From CAZMFZ01 sp964565665 (GTDB lineage: Bacteria > Bacteroidota > Bacteroidia > Cytophagales > UBA9547): 59,686 nt of DNA. This document shows, piece by piece, positions 18,201 to 24,910 of the stretch. The notes beneath the pieces were generated by a model, which saw only the letters and a list, made by a program, of their open reading frames with translations, had not been told where the DNA came from and searched no databases. Positions within the stretch are counted from its first letter, which is position 1, and each line of letters begins with the position of its first letter. The position numbers were made by a program, and so were the translations under genes. Where the stretch lies: the NCBI GenBank assembly GCA_964565665.1, contig CAZMFZ010000003.1, positions 1 to 59,686 on the forward strand. Direction: 5' to 3'.

Positions 18201-18965
18201 GCTTGGACTTATATTAATAAAAATGCACTTCTCGATACCAGCTTCACAATTGAAAGCAGATTAGTTAACGGCAGTCAATTTTATCCATGGACTGTCTCAG
18301 GCTTTGCTATTTTGAAAGATAGTTTATTCACACACACCAATTTATTGACCAAACAAGCTGCACAACAATTCAGAGTTGTAGGCGTGAATAATGCAGTTTG
18401 TGCATCTTTCCCTCATGACTTGGTTTATTTGGCAGGCACCAACAGCGAAGCCGATAGCAAAGTAAGCTTGAATTGGACCTCTTATAAAGGCTGGGCGAAA
18501 GGGGTAGATCATTATGAAGTATGGCGTAAATTGGACGATGAACCAGGTTTTTCATTCCTAAAAACTGCCGCTAACGACACCACCATCGAATTATTCAATA
18601 TAGTAGATGGGTTTATTCACGAATATAGAATACTTGCCGTAAGCAAAGAGCCAGTGCAAGACAGCATCAAATCGTGGTCGAATATTGTTCGCCTTGAGTT
18701 TAATAGGCAAATTGAACCCTACAACGCTTTCAGCCCCAATGGTGACGGCAAAAATGATGTGTTTGAAGTGAAAAACATCCAATCTTGGACTAGCAATGAA
18801 ATCTTTATTTTCAATCGTTGGGGTGGAAAGGTGTTTTATGCCAAACCATACAGAAACGATTGGACTGGAGACGGAATGCCTGACGGCACCTATTTCTACA
18901 TCATTAACTTGAATGATAAAAACAATACAAAACCGAGCAAAGGAAGCATATTGTTGCAGCGATGA
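9294..18965 (+). CDS. Giant repeat adhesin with T9SS type B (gliding motility-associated) C-terminal domain
   Basis: A 3223-residue secreted protein. Residues 1-24 are a signal peptide ending FGFGQ. The body is a chain of Ig-like, Ser/Thr/Val/Asn-rich beta domains with few lysines. A tandem array of nine 72-73-residue units occupies residues 420 to about 1070, followed by more divergent modules (for example three GNYC/GNTYC-x-GQ units, near nt 13300, 13760 and 14975). Two fibronectin-III-like domains precede the end (about 2950-3135). The last ~85 residues (AFSPNGDGKNDVF, FNRWGGKVF, DGTYFYII) are the CHU_C/gliding motility-associated C-terminal domain, the sorting signal for type IX secretion and surface attachment. 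Function: probably adhesion or gliding; ligand unknown. A PorP/SprF gene follows on the same strand. A G9 homopolymer lies at 16256-16264 and could cause reversible frameshifting. No frame break is present in this assembly. Confidence 0.9.
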   Translation: MRLLYTKLLSVFFFMGVTFLGFGQCPATNAVSISSLPVSCFGGNDGLVVFNFNPITISGSHRFRLYQLPNTPVSSAVIATSGPITFTGGISNGNYEVRYYKVGGIGSCGSLGSPVPIAGTNISVGQPAVVEISLLYDNELCFGTNQEMQGSDPVPPRGQPYSTLWSITGPSLAVLSPNNTADYVTVSNLQPGTFNATWSVSVSGCGVASTSTEPFYVRELPVISSSLTTTVCSGFPFNYIITSTTVGSTFQWTRPTNPNISNAAVTEFDETINETLINTSATPQLVLYQLQATGPGATACPGIPSVLTVTVNPTPTANATPSSDTKCSGQPVSFALSSNLANTIYTWVTSITSGVVSGINSGGGSTITDTPINSGNASTSYLYIVTPQNTLTGCSGLSPFTIPVTINVLPTVAGTNVPTVCGFASTSINLATNGTSFAWSNGQSTNPATLTPVVTGLNTFTVTVSSGLCGVATTVGVFSQSTVTVQGVNATVCGLNSATISLVTNGSNINWFNGTSTNSISVVPVSFGINNYNATVTSGVCNVTTVVSVLAQPLITVSSTNTTVCGFIPTSRLLITNGTAFNWNTGQTTNPATLTPTIFGLNTFTATVSSGLCNVVTSVGIVAIAPLSVAGTNATVCGLSLANISITTNGVNINWFNGATTSTISVTPTSLGNTNYPVTISSSICQIVTTVGVTAVSPVTVSGNNATVCGLIPTSFTLSTNGTSFSWSTGQTANPVTLTPVIFGLNTFIVTVSSGLCSVVTSVGIFATSSITIAGNAIPTICGITSTSFTLTTNGTSFLWSNGQTANPATLTPATFGLNAFTATVSSGFCRVTTTLGIFVQSPITVQGVNATVCGLNSANISILTNGSSINWFNGATTGSISIIPASVGINNYNATVTSGSCSVTTTVSVLSLAVVTVSSTNTSVCGLNPTGVLLSTNGSTFNWSSGQSTNPATLTPLSFGLNTFTVTVSSGLCNAVTTVGIVANAPITIAVTNTTTVCGLVSASVTLTTNGNNFNWSNGQTTNPAILTPSSGGLNSFTVTVNSGLCNAITTVGVFSLNLITNISGNPASPICSGSTVNVTASSIPSGGVFDWATQVISGTANGNSNVSASNSINQSLTSTGLGIVSYTVVGTLNGCAGSPAIFNVTVNPAVSQPTFISGSNPICQGTTNVYQTDLPASLNASSITWSVFPASAGSQILTQNVTTVNWNAAFSGNVTLTATAFGCGASQSSFSTVLGISANPTFVSELTQQNNSCIADNGIITATITSVPNSIRLNNTINPASFFAGIATFSNLGPGTYIIVMRNAVGCATSSTGYNIIAPATPLAPNAVSAPAGNYCEGATVPTLTITVPSGLIGLYDSGVLVTTTSSIQSLNLPITAGSYNYSANVTVNGCVSPSTFIIYSINFSPSITGIAGSNPTSCGSSDGSLTVTGSASLYTLGSVSNATGIFTSLAPITHNVIASTGNCSVTSSITLSAPGQTSPPVLSGGNTYCAGQPISLLTVTSTISGTFGLYNASNTVVETKIGSSAVFNTTASGTYYANITVAGCASAQSNTENIIINAIPIIAISGNNAACNGNLVTVTANAGFGSIYIWSGAQTGNTAFFNNSGLKTVLATVSGCSSSLSFVTTINSNPIVTISASQTSVCSNANVTLTGNGANNFTWLPSLISAPSIVVPVVGNTIISVIGTDLNGCVGNAIVNLSVTSGIVAVDSPLGNTSKCSGSGTFGYALPNTKTFYNATTFNWFLIPAASGTITVSTSPNEHVASVAWNASFAGVAIISVVGFDACGNTSGNFTNVTINSSPTISSISTIDPSSCSVSDGAITITGTAASGSVTYVNLTANTTVVSGIFSSLSASPISSYNLRLVDVVNGCFTDATASLNPAGQPAAPSISGGNTYCTGQTVQPIFATSATIGGISIYLSPNIFIASTLGNSLSVLPSVSGNYFARFSDGSCVSVNSAAEAVTFNNLFITATTPNPVNVCEGSAVALAIIDAGATYAWFGVGLDVNFGGSVNATPTFAGTNYYVVTALGSGSCTASFTFTVNGLAKPTTQLIATNQTVCGDNINLALNNVGGTSLTYFDGFVNNTVAFAGNGFNVPLTLGDNIFSLISVSGASCFNTTASGSVTIFRRADTDPLCTCTGRGELIGGSGSVCEGGSSTFNLVVSVTGSSPLSVEILQNGDVNNRLTFTGLNAGVNANLAVSPNVTTDYTIYQVNSATCQGAGSGSIRISVTPVPILSVTSPVIVNCTTTSVDLSNYFVDLNTTISGGITTYWDDANYTIPISNIVTASKVYYIRKVASGLSTCSGEAAISVVFRSKPAGIVTGGGSVCAGQSTNISASFTGGTAPYSFVYGSATSTSGIQSSSGLFSTSVNAGNDTYTVLGISDASGCAISVSGIAIVALSPSSLCGGNVVCITSPSAPILFSQVAQCGEIKLNWTPQLVDYYSFTLQFISGNVSSTGTTTGFNTSFSGLSAGNYNVIVSASNTCGTSSEATLLGVNTSDALTAVVTGGGQVCANQKALLSISLTGTAPFSVTLSNGTSYINQANNFTITVGGLTENYTIATMADATGCTNLITSTGTDVVGVFPQNASIAVASKFTSSCESGSFVFSASGVNGGTSPSFNWYVNNQLVSLTGTSYSVVGIDTIGDSSFLTISGLANNDAITAQLTPDPLVASCVLNASSIFSSPVNVKIENIDLSSAISYIPTQCLNSSDGVLYINLPNKYAGRTFSYSVNTIVGVVYDPLITVGGLLANKLNITITDADNPQCTLDTITNGTGTVNATIIPAVTNADCNANNGSIGMYFRSEFPNYNVTIIGLNTTTGIDNVISVVSNIVSDSASGYTFMFDKLGIGLYQINLEYNNCFASLPVLSIGGGSTPIVDLGEDIKICRGDSIILTTSGIAGGLYSWFKNDSLISTGSFNYLPIRPSKSAIYSVSVPGTNGCYATDFVSVNVADISLKLVTTALESDTKVNLAWTYINKNALLDTSFTIESRLVNGSQFYPWTVSGFAILKDSLFTHTNLLTKQAAQQFRVVGVNNAVCASFPHDLVYLAGTNSEADSKVSLNWTSYKGWAKGVDHYEVWRKLDDEPGFSFLKTAANDTTIELFNIVDGFIHEYRILAVSKEPVQDSIKSWSNIVRLEFNRQIEPYNAFSPNGDGKNDVFEVKNIQSWTSNEIFIFNRWGGKVFYAKPYRNDWTGDGMPDGTYFYIINLNDKNNTKPSKGSILLQR
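10551..12500 (+). repeat. Nine-unit tandem repeat array inside the adhesin gene
   Basis: Units start at the V/I-C-G codons at 10551, 10767, 10983, 11199, 11415, 11634, 11850, 12066 and 12285, giving spacings of 216 or 219 bases (72 or 73 residues). Two subtypes alternate irregularly: A (W-S-x-GQ, NPATLTP, FGLNTFTVTVSSGLC; units 1, 3, 5, 6, 8, 9) and B (NWFNG, GINNYNATVTSG; units 2, 4, 7). Units 1-3 resemble units 6-8 more than their neighbours, with a constant offset of 1083 bases. Confidence 0.92.
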
Positions 18966-18971
18966 AAAACT

Positions 18972-19059
18972 AACTTTTCCAAAGTTTTAAAAATGGGAAT
19001 GATTTTAAATAAGAAAGGTTTGGAATGTCCAACTTTTCCAAAGTTCAAACTTTGGAAAA
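18972..19059. repeat. Palindromic repeat pair between adhesin and porP-like gene
   Basis: AACTTTTCCAAAGTT occurs at 18972-18986 and again at 19031-19045. The second copy continues into its inverse, so 19034-19045 and 19048-19059 form a perfect 12-bp hairpin with a two-base loop. It could stall or terminate transcription after the adhesin, or be a dispersed REP-like element; a degenerate copy lies near 26006-26030. Confidence 0.7.
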
Positions 19060-19095
19060 TGTCTGAAAATAACAAGGAATTTAAAATAATGCCTA

Positions 19096-20112
19096 ATGAA
19101 AATATTTAACATATTGAATTTTATTTTTAAATGGATTATTGAAGTAAAGCAAACTGCATTACGCATTACGCATTACGCGATATTTCTTTGCCTCTCTTTT
19201 GGCGCTTTTACTCAACAAGATGCACATTTCACACAATACATGTTCAACAACCAGTATTTTAATCCGGCATTTGCAGGTACTGCCGATTACATTACAGGAA
19301 CTCTATTTTACCGCAAGCAATGGGTAGGTATGCCCGGTTCGCCAGTCACTCAAAACCTGACAGGCATTGTACCATTCAAAAGAAACCATTTTGCATTGGC
19401 TTTCAACTTAGTTAATGACCAGATTGGGGAAGTGAGAGCGGGTGCTTTAAACATCAATATTGCTTTCGCCTATTACCTTAATATAAAAAATGGGAGGCTT
19501 TCATTTGGCTTGGGTGGTGGAGTACAGCAATATAGTGTAGATGGCGGAACAATACGAACAGTCGACAATACCGATTTGACATTCGCAAATAAGTCGGTAA
19601 ATCAATTGGCTCCTGATTTTAATTTTGGTGTGTTTTATAAAACCAATCGCTATTATGTGGGCATTTCAAGTACACATTTGAATAATCCAAACAGGCGGTT
19701 AACAGCCTATAAAGCTGAAAACCCAGCCGTAACTGCTAGGCATTATTACCTTACAGCAGGATACACTTTTGAAGTAGATGAAAAATTCAAGGTCACTCCT
19801 TCAATCATCAATCGTTTTTCAGAGTCTAAAATTTTTGGCAGCAATTTCTCTACAGATATTTCGGTTAAAACTGATTACATAGACATGGTCTGGCTGGGTG
19901 CTTCCTACCGAACTACTAATGCTTTGGCATTTTTTACGGGTGTGAATGTGGGGAAAATAAATGCAGATGTATTCAAAGAAAATATCAAAATAGGCTACGC
20001 TTACGATATTTCTGTTGGCCCACAACCTGCTTTCAATAATGGTTCGCACGAAATTTTTATTTCCTACGAATACGCCCCCAAAGTAAAGCGTATGATGCCT
20101 AAATTTAAGTAG
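19096..20112 (+). CDS. PorP/SprF family type IX secretion outer-membrane protein
   Basis: A 338-residue outer-membrane beta-barrel protein. After the signal region it has the family N-terminus QQDAHFTQYMFNNQYFNPAFAG, then alternating amphipathic strands and a C-terminal strand ending near HEIFISYEYAP. PorP/SprF proteins are needed for secretion or anchoring of T9SS substrates, and many are specific for the type B CTD protein encoded next door. This gene lies 130 bases after the giant adhesin on the same strand, so it is probably its dedicated partner. Oddity: the signal peptide has an n-region of about 30 residues, part of it encoded by three tandem GCATTAC heptamers (19156-19176); no internal Met offers a shorter start. 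Confidence 0.87.
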   Translation: MKIFNILNFIFKWIIEVKQTALRITHYAIFLCLSFGAFTQQDAHFTQYMFNNQYFNPAFAGTADYITGTLFYRKQWVGMPGSPVTQNLTGIVPFKRNHFALAFNLVNDQIGEVRAGALNINIAFAYYLNIKNGRLSFGLGGGVQQYSVDGGTIRTVDNTDLTFANKSVNQLAPDFNFGVFYKTNRYYVGISSTHLNNPNRRLTAYKAENPAVTARHYYLTAGYTFEVDEKFKVTPSIINRFSESKIFGSNFSTDISVKTDYIDMVWLGASYRTTNALAFFTGVNVGKINADVFKENIKIGYAYDISVGPQPAFNNGSHEIFISYEYAPKVKRMMPKFK

Positions 20113-20185
20113 GTATTATTAAGTAAATTATATTTTTTTTTGGTATATTTCGGAATCAACTTTCCTTCATCCGAATTTATATAAA

Positions 20186-21169
20186 ATGTTTTTCCAATTT
20201 TCTGGAGTTTCAAAACCATTAAAAATTGTTTTTTTAGACGCAGGCACATTGTTTGGTATATCTAACTTATTGTCTATTAATTCTTTAGGTGAATATATTC
20301 AATATCACCATACCCTTGAAAATGAAGTTGGTGATCGATTAAAAGATGCTGATGTGGCTATAACCAATAAAGTAGTAATCGACAAATTGGTTATGCAAAA
20401 CTGCCCCAACCTCAAATTGATATGTGTAGCTGCCACAGGAATGAATAATATTGATTTGGAGTACGCAGCCATTAAAAAGATAGAAGTCAAAAATGTTCCT
20501 GGTTATTCTACCAAAAGTGTAGCACAAGTTACTTGGGGAATGATTCTTCATTTATTTAATCATGTAAACTATTATGACCATTACGTAAAATCGGGTGCAT
20601 ACATTACCAATGAATTTTTTACGCATGTTGGCGTTTGTTTTAATGAGTTGTCAGGAAAAACATTAGGTGTAATAGGGTTGAGTACTATCGGGAAGCAAGT
20701 AGCTAAAATAGCAGAGGCATTTGGGATGAAAGTGGTTTACACCTCTATATCTAATAGTGTACACGATAGTGTTTATGAGAGATTGAGCCTAGATAATTTG
20801 CTAGCGAAATCAGACGTTGTGGTCATTCACACGCCACTTTCACCACAGACGAAGCACCTTATAAATTTCGAGAAATTGAAGCTTATGAAATCAAAGGCTT
20901 TCATTGTTAATACTAGTAGAGGCGGAATAGTGGTAGAGTCTGATTTGGTGCGTGCATTGAATGAAAACATTATTGCAGGTGCAGGAGTAGATGTTTTTGA
21001 GGGTGAACCCATTGCTGAAAATAGCCCATATTTTATGGTTGAAAACAAATCCAAAATGGTGCTTTCACCACATATAGCATGGGCATCTGTTGAGTCAAGA
21101 ACTGTACTAGTAGAGAAAATAAAAGAAAATATTCTGCAGTTCAACTCAAAAGCGGACAGCTATTTTTAA
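20186..21169 (+). CDS. D-isomer-specific 2-hydroxyacid dehydrogenase
   Basis: A 327-residue NAD(P)-dependent dehydrogenase that interconverts 2-keto and D-2-hydroxy acids. Visible motifs: substrate-loop AATGMNNID (near 74-82), Rossmann glycine motif GVIGLSTIGKQVA (third glycine position replaced by Ser), TPLSPQTKHLI (near 217), catalytic arginine in NTSRGGIV, glutamate in GVDVFEGEP and histidine in SPHIAWAS. The SPHIAW and overall length point towards the glycerate dehydrogenase (HprA-like) branch, but formate or lactate specificity cannot be excluded. The ATG at 20186 adds about 11 residues before the usual KIVFLDAG start. It stands alone between the PorP-like gene and a convergent receptor gene. 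Confidence 0.87.
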   Translation: MFFQFSGVSKPLKIVFLDAGTLFGISNLLSINSLGEYIQYHHTLENEVGDRLKDADVAITNKVVIDKLVMQNCPNLKLICVAATGMNNIDLEYAAIKKIEVKNVPGYSTKSVAQVTWGMILHLFNHVNYYDHYVKSGAYITNEFFTHVGVCFNELSGKTLGVIGLSTIGKQVAKIAEAFGMKVVYTSISNSVHDSVYERLSLDNLLAKSDVVVIHTPLSPQTKHLINFEKLKLMKSKAFIVNTSRGGIVVESDLVRALNENIIAGAGVDVFEGEPIAENSPYFMVENKSKMVLSPHIAWASVESRTVLVEKIKENILQFNSKADSYF

Positions 21170-21244
21170 CTAGTTATTATACTGTATCTATGTTGAAAAA
21201 TAGAGAAAATTAAGATTAGATTATAAAGGAGGAATTGAAATTAA

Positions 21245-23026
21245 TTATTCTAAAATCAGATAGCTCCATCCTTCTGTAGCGTCTTTAGGTCTTTTCTTGG
21301 TCTGAATTTTTTCAAGCACTTTTCTTTTAAAATCATCACATGTCTGACGCCTCAGCAATATCATCTCAGCTATTTTTTGTGCAGAAATATCCTTTCTTTC
21401 TGTTACTAAGAAAAGAATATAAAACGCTTTTACTATAGAGAATTTGAGTTTGTAAAATATAGTAAAGGTAGTGGCCGATTCCTCATATCCGCATTTGGTA
21501 CAGCGCTGCGAATAAGGCATTTTGCCATTGCTTGCTATTTTGTTTTCACATTTTTTACATTCATATCCTTTGTTCCATTTCAACGCTACCAAATATTGAT
21601 AACATGTGTCTTCAGAGGGAAATATCTTCTTGAATTCATCAATTGAAATAGATTTTCGCATAATTTTATCTTTCTCAAGCACCGTTACATCACCTTCCAG
21701 CTTCTGATTATAGGCCAATAATAAGTCATTCATTTGCTGAATTTTTACATTTGCCAAGGCTAGTTCGTAGGTTCGATTGATTACACTAAGTTCCAACATC
21801 TGGTTCATTTCCTGAGATAGTTTTTGTTTTTCATCCAATTCGACAATAAGCAAATTTTGCGAATGTTCTTTTTCCTTTTTCAAAGTGCGATACCTATCTG
21901 AAATGGCAATGGTGAATAAGATAATTTCAAGCACTGTCATATTGGAAAATGAAAAAATAAAATCTCCATCTTGAATAAATGAATAAATGGTTTCTTCTCT
22001 TAGTATTTGTAATACGCTGTGAATAATCATTCCCAAATAAACCAAACATAGACTCAAAATGAAGAAACGAGCCGCTTTGAATCCCTGTCGATAGCGTGCA
22101 ATACCAGCAATTAAACTACTGAGTATTATCATATTGTCGGTGAGAGAATGCAATAAAACAGGGTAGCTCTGCCAAATTCCCACCGCCAAAGCGATTAATT
22201 TTAATAACACCAGAAATAGAATCAACTTGTCGATGATGGGCGTAAACTGGTTGGTTTTTAAAAATCCTCGGGTATAAATTAATAAGAAGATAGTAATGAA
22301 ACTGAAGGGAATGGAATAGAAATAGAGTTCGTGTGGGAAATTATAATTAAATAAACTGTGCATATTTATTTTGGTAATAAATAGATATATGCCAAACGAT
22401 AACACGTAGAAAAAATAGTATAAATAAAATCGCTCTTTAATGCCTAAGAACATCACAAAAGTGTAAACTAGGGTAAGGAAAATTATGCCTAATATCAATC
22501 CATAGTAAAACATGTCGTTCATTACGGCATTTGCATACTCAGTATATAATATCATAAAAAACCCTATACCCGAATAATAATTGGGACTTTTGATTTTGAT
22601 GATTATAGGTAGAGATTGGTATTCAGAAGTCAGTACATAATCCCAATTGAGTGAATTTATTGGCTTAAGAGCTAAAAGATGTTGTTGCTTCCATACATAC
22701 ACTTCACATAGATTGTAATCATTCTGCAGATAAATGGCAACAGGTGTGCTGTATACTTTGTTAAATTGTACTTTCAGCCAATAAGTGCCTGATTTTTGGC
22801 TTACTCGCTCTTCTGGCTTAAGATTTTTAAATTCAGAATCGTATTTATGGCTTAATATTTCAGCTAAGGAAAGGCTATTTGTAGTATCGTGAAATACCAA
22901 TTCTTGTCTTTCAGGTGGGAGAACTATTTTTTTATATTCCCCAATGATAATATTTTTAGCTGTGCAAGAAAGCAAAGTAGCTAACAATATGATATAAATA
23001 GAAAAATCAGTTTTGGTAAAATACAT
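21245..23026 (-). CDS. 7TMR-DISM receptor fused to an IS1595-type transposase zinc-ribbon/HTH domain
   Basis: A 593-residue protein with a striking domain order. Residues 1-21 look like a lipoprotein signal (LLATLLSC). Residues about 25-160 match a 7TMR-DISM extracellular sensory domain (SGTYWLKVQF, YNLCEVYVW). About 170-385 hold seven membrane helices of the 7TMR-DISM type. A coiled coil follows (about 385-465). The cytoplasmic C-terminus (465-593) resembles the N-terminal region of IS1595-family transposases: F-P-S-E-x-x-C-x-x-Y-L, a zinc ribbon with C490, C493, C509 and C512, then TTFTIFYKLKFSIVKAFYIL and an ISAQKIAE helix typical of their HTH. No DDE catalytic domain is present. Inference: a membrane-anchored one-component regulator using a domesticated transposase DNA-binding module. 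Usual 7TMR-DISM proteins end in kinase, cyclase or HTH domains instead. Confidence 0.8.
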   Translation of the reverse strand: MYFTKTDFSIYIILLATLLSCTAKNIIIGEYKKIVLPPERQELVFHDTTNSLSLAEILSHKYDSEFKNLKPEERVSQKSGTYWLKVQFNKVYSTPVAIYLQNDYNLCEVYVWKQQHLLALKPINSLNWDYVLTSEYQSLPIIIKIKSPNYYSGIGFFMILYTEYANAVMNDMFYYGLILGIIFLTLVYTFVMFLGIKERFYLYYFFYVLSFGIYLFITKINMHSLFNYNFPHELYFYSIPFSFITIFLLIYTRGFLKTNQFTPIIDKLILFLVLLKLIALAVGIWQSYPVLLHSLTDNMIILSSLIAGIARYRQGFKAARFFILSLCLVYLGMIIHSVLQILREETIYSFIQDGDFIFSFSNMTVLEIILFTIAISDRYRTLKKEKEHSQNLLIVELDEKQKLSQEMNQMLELSVINRTYELALANVKIQQMNDLLLAYNQKLEGDVTVLEKDKIMRKSISIDEFKKIFPSEDTCYQYLVALKWNKGYECKKCENKIASNGKMPYSQRCTKCGYEESATTFTIFYKLKFSIVKAFYILFLVTERKDISAQKIAEMILLRRQTCDDFKRKVLEKIQTKKRPKDATEGWSYLILE

Positions 23027-23547
23027 GATTGATTGTAGTAGTTAATAGCAATATACAGAAGATACCATATTAAACATTACAGTAATCGAAAAAGGATATG
23101 TCAAATAATAAATTTTTATTATACCATGTTTTGGCTTACTTAGGCTTTAGTTTTGAAGGAAAATTAAAATATAGTAGGATATTAAGGCTGAAAACGAAAA
23201 ACTATAACACTACAAAGATTTTCAAAATCAATAGTATTAGCGAATGAAAGTAATTGCCGTTTTAGATACATATTTGATTATATTGTAAAGTGAAATATAG
23301 AAAGACGATATATTAATTAGTGCTTGAATATTACGAATATGAGTTGATAAAATTGGTTTCATAAAATTACAAATGTGTAGGTGATTGTGTATTTGTAAAC
23401 TTTATCCGACTGGTTTAATTGTGCACATTTGCCAAATATTTTCTTTTTTACATTTTGAATAATTTAAAAATGGAATTGCAACATAGCTTTATTGAAGAAG
23501 TGTTGAAATAGTTTTGAATTCAAAAAAAAACAGACCGAGAACAAAGT
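23027..23547. other. Intergenic region between divergent receptor and pyrC genes
   Basis: About 520 AT-rich bases. A 49-codon ORF at 23098-23247 has an AAAGGA-like leader but no recognisable product. No tRNA, clear promoter consensus or hairpin was found; the region presumably holds the promoters of the two divergent genes. Confidence 0.5.
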
Positions 23548-24894
23548 ATGATTTCTAAATACCTTATTAATAATGTAACAATTGTAAATGAAGGCCAATG
23601 TATTACAAAAGACATTCTTTTTTACGACAACTTAATTCAGAAAATTGGCTACATTGAAGTTGAACCCGACTTTAACGTAATTGACGGATCTGGCAAACAT
23701 TTATTTCCTGGAATAATAGATGGGCAAGTGCATTTTCGAGATCCTGGACTAACGCACAAAGGCGACCTTTATACTGAAACTAAAGCATCAATAGCTGGTG
23801 GCATCACCTCTTTTATAGATATGCCCAACACAATCCCTAATGTATTGACAGTAGAAATTCTTGCCGACAAATACGAACTGGCTTCAAAAAAATCATTGGC
23901 CAACTATTCCTTCTTTTTGGGCGTAAATGGCGACAATATTGATGAAATTATTGCAACAGATACTTCAAAAATGATTGGCGTTTCTGATGATGGATTGTAT
24001 TTCACAAAAAAAGGTAATTTGTTAGCAGACAATCCTGCAACGATGGAAAAACTATTGGCCAATTGCAAATCTGTTATCGCCATTCATTCTGAAAAAGAAC
24101 AGATTGTAGAGGAAAATGAAAATAATTATAGAGAAAAATATAGCGAGAATGTGCCTATTGAGTGTCACCCTTTAATTCGAAGCGAAACGGCTTGCTTTGA
24201 AGCAACCAAACAGGCTTTAGAACTTGCTCACAAACACAAAGCAAGACTGCATATTTTGCACCTTACCACAGAAGCGGAGACTCATTTATTTAGAAATGAT
24301 ATTACGTTAAAAGAGAAAAATATTACCACAGAAGTTTCTGTTCATCATCTTTGGTTTTCCGATAAAGATTATTCTCGTTTAGGCAATTTAATAAAATGGA
24401 ATCCTGCGATCAAAACAGAAAAAGATAAGAAAGGACTATTTAAAGCATTATTGGACGATAGAATCGATATAGTAACTACCGACCACGCTCCACATACATT
24501 GGAGGAGAAACAAAAGCCTTATTTTCAATCCATGTCAGGTGCGCCTATGGTGCAGCATTCGTTAAATTGTATGTTGGAATTTTATAAGCAGGGGCTTATT
24601 TCTTTGGAGAAGATAGTGGAGAAAATGTGTCACAATCCTGCCATTCTTTACCGAATTGAGAAAAGGGGATATATCAGAGAAAGATATTATGCAGATTTAA
24701 CCTTGGTTGATTTGAAGTCAAATTGGACTGTAGCAAAAGATAATATATTATATAAATGTGGGTGGTCTCCATTGGAAGGAACAAATTTTCAAACCAAAGT
24801 AATACAGACATTTGTAAATGGTAATTTGATTTACGATAACGGACATTTCAATGAAACAGTTAAAGGAATGGCTTTAACTATCTTAGCAGAATAG
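23548..24894 (+). CDS. pyrC: Dihydroorotase
   Basis: A 448-residue amidohydrolase catalysing the cyclisation of N-carbamoyl-L-aspartate to dihydroorotate in pyrimidine synthesis. Zinc-binding H-x-H is in DGQVHFRDPG (near residue 60), followed by ASIAGGITSFIDMPNT, substrate-site histidines in IAIHSE and LHILHLTTEAE, and the catalytic TTDHAPHT motif near 310. The length and DPG motif place it in the class I (long) group rather than the short E. coli type. The remark that some relatives are allantoinases applies, but the bioinformatic fit and Bacteroidota occurrence favour dihydroorotase. A DUF6671 gene begins 16 bases after its stop and is probably co-transcribed. Confidence 0.9.
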   Translation: MISKYLINNVTIVNEGQCITKDILFYDNLIQKIGYIEVEPDFNVIDGSGKHLFPGIIDGQVHFRDPGLTHKGDLYTETKASIAGGITSFIDMPNTIPNVLTVEILADKYELASKKSLANYSFFLGVNGDNIDEIIATDTSKMIGVSDDGLYFTKKGNLLADNPATMEKLLANCKSVIAIHSEKEQIVEENENNYREKYSENVPIECHPLIRSETACFEATKQALELAHKHKARLHILHLTTEAETHLFRNDITLKEKNITTEVSVHHLWFSDKDYSRLGNLIKWNPAIKTEKDKKGLFKALLDDRIDIVTTDHAPHTLEEKQKPYFQSMSGAPMVQHSLNCMLEFYKQGLISLEKIVEKMCHNPAILYRIEKRGYIRERYYADLTLVDLKSNWTVAKDNILYKCGWSPLEGTNFQTKVIQTFVNGNLIYDNGHFNETVKGMALTILAE

Positions 24895-24910
24895 AAAATT
24901 TTGTACTTCA

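Noticed and set aside
21245..21634. Zinc-ribbon region as a remnant of an inserted IS1595 element
   Set aside because: The frame is continuous with the coiled coil, there is no DDE domain, no terminal inverted repeats were seen around it, and the gene ends cleanly; a stable domain fusion is the simpler reading.
23098..23247. 49-codon ORF in the pyrC upstream region with an AAAGGA leader
   Set aside because: Short, AT-rich, no recognisable composition or domain; expected by chance in 520 bases of such DNA.
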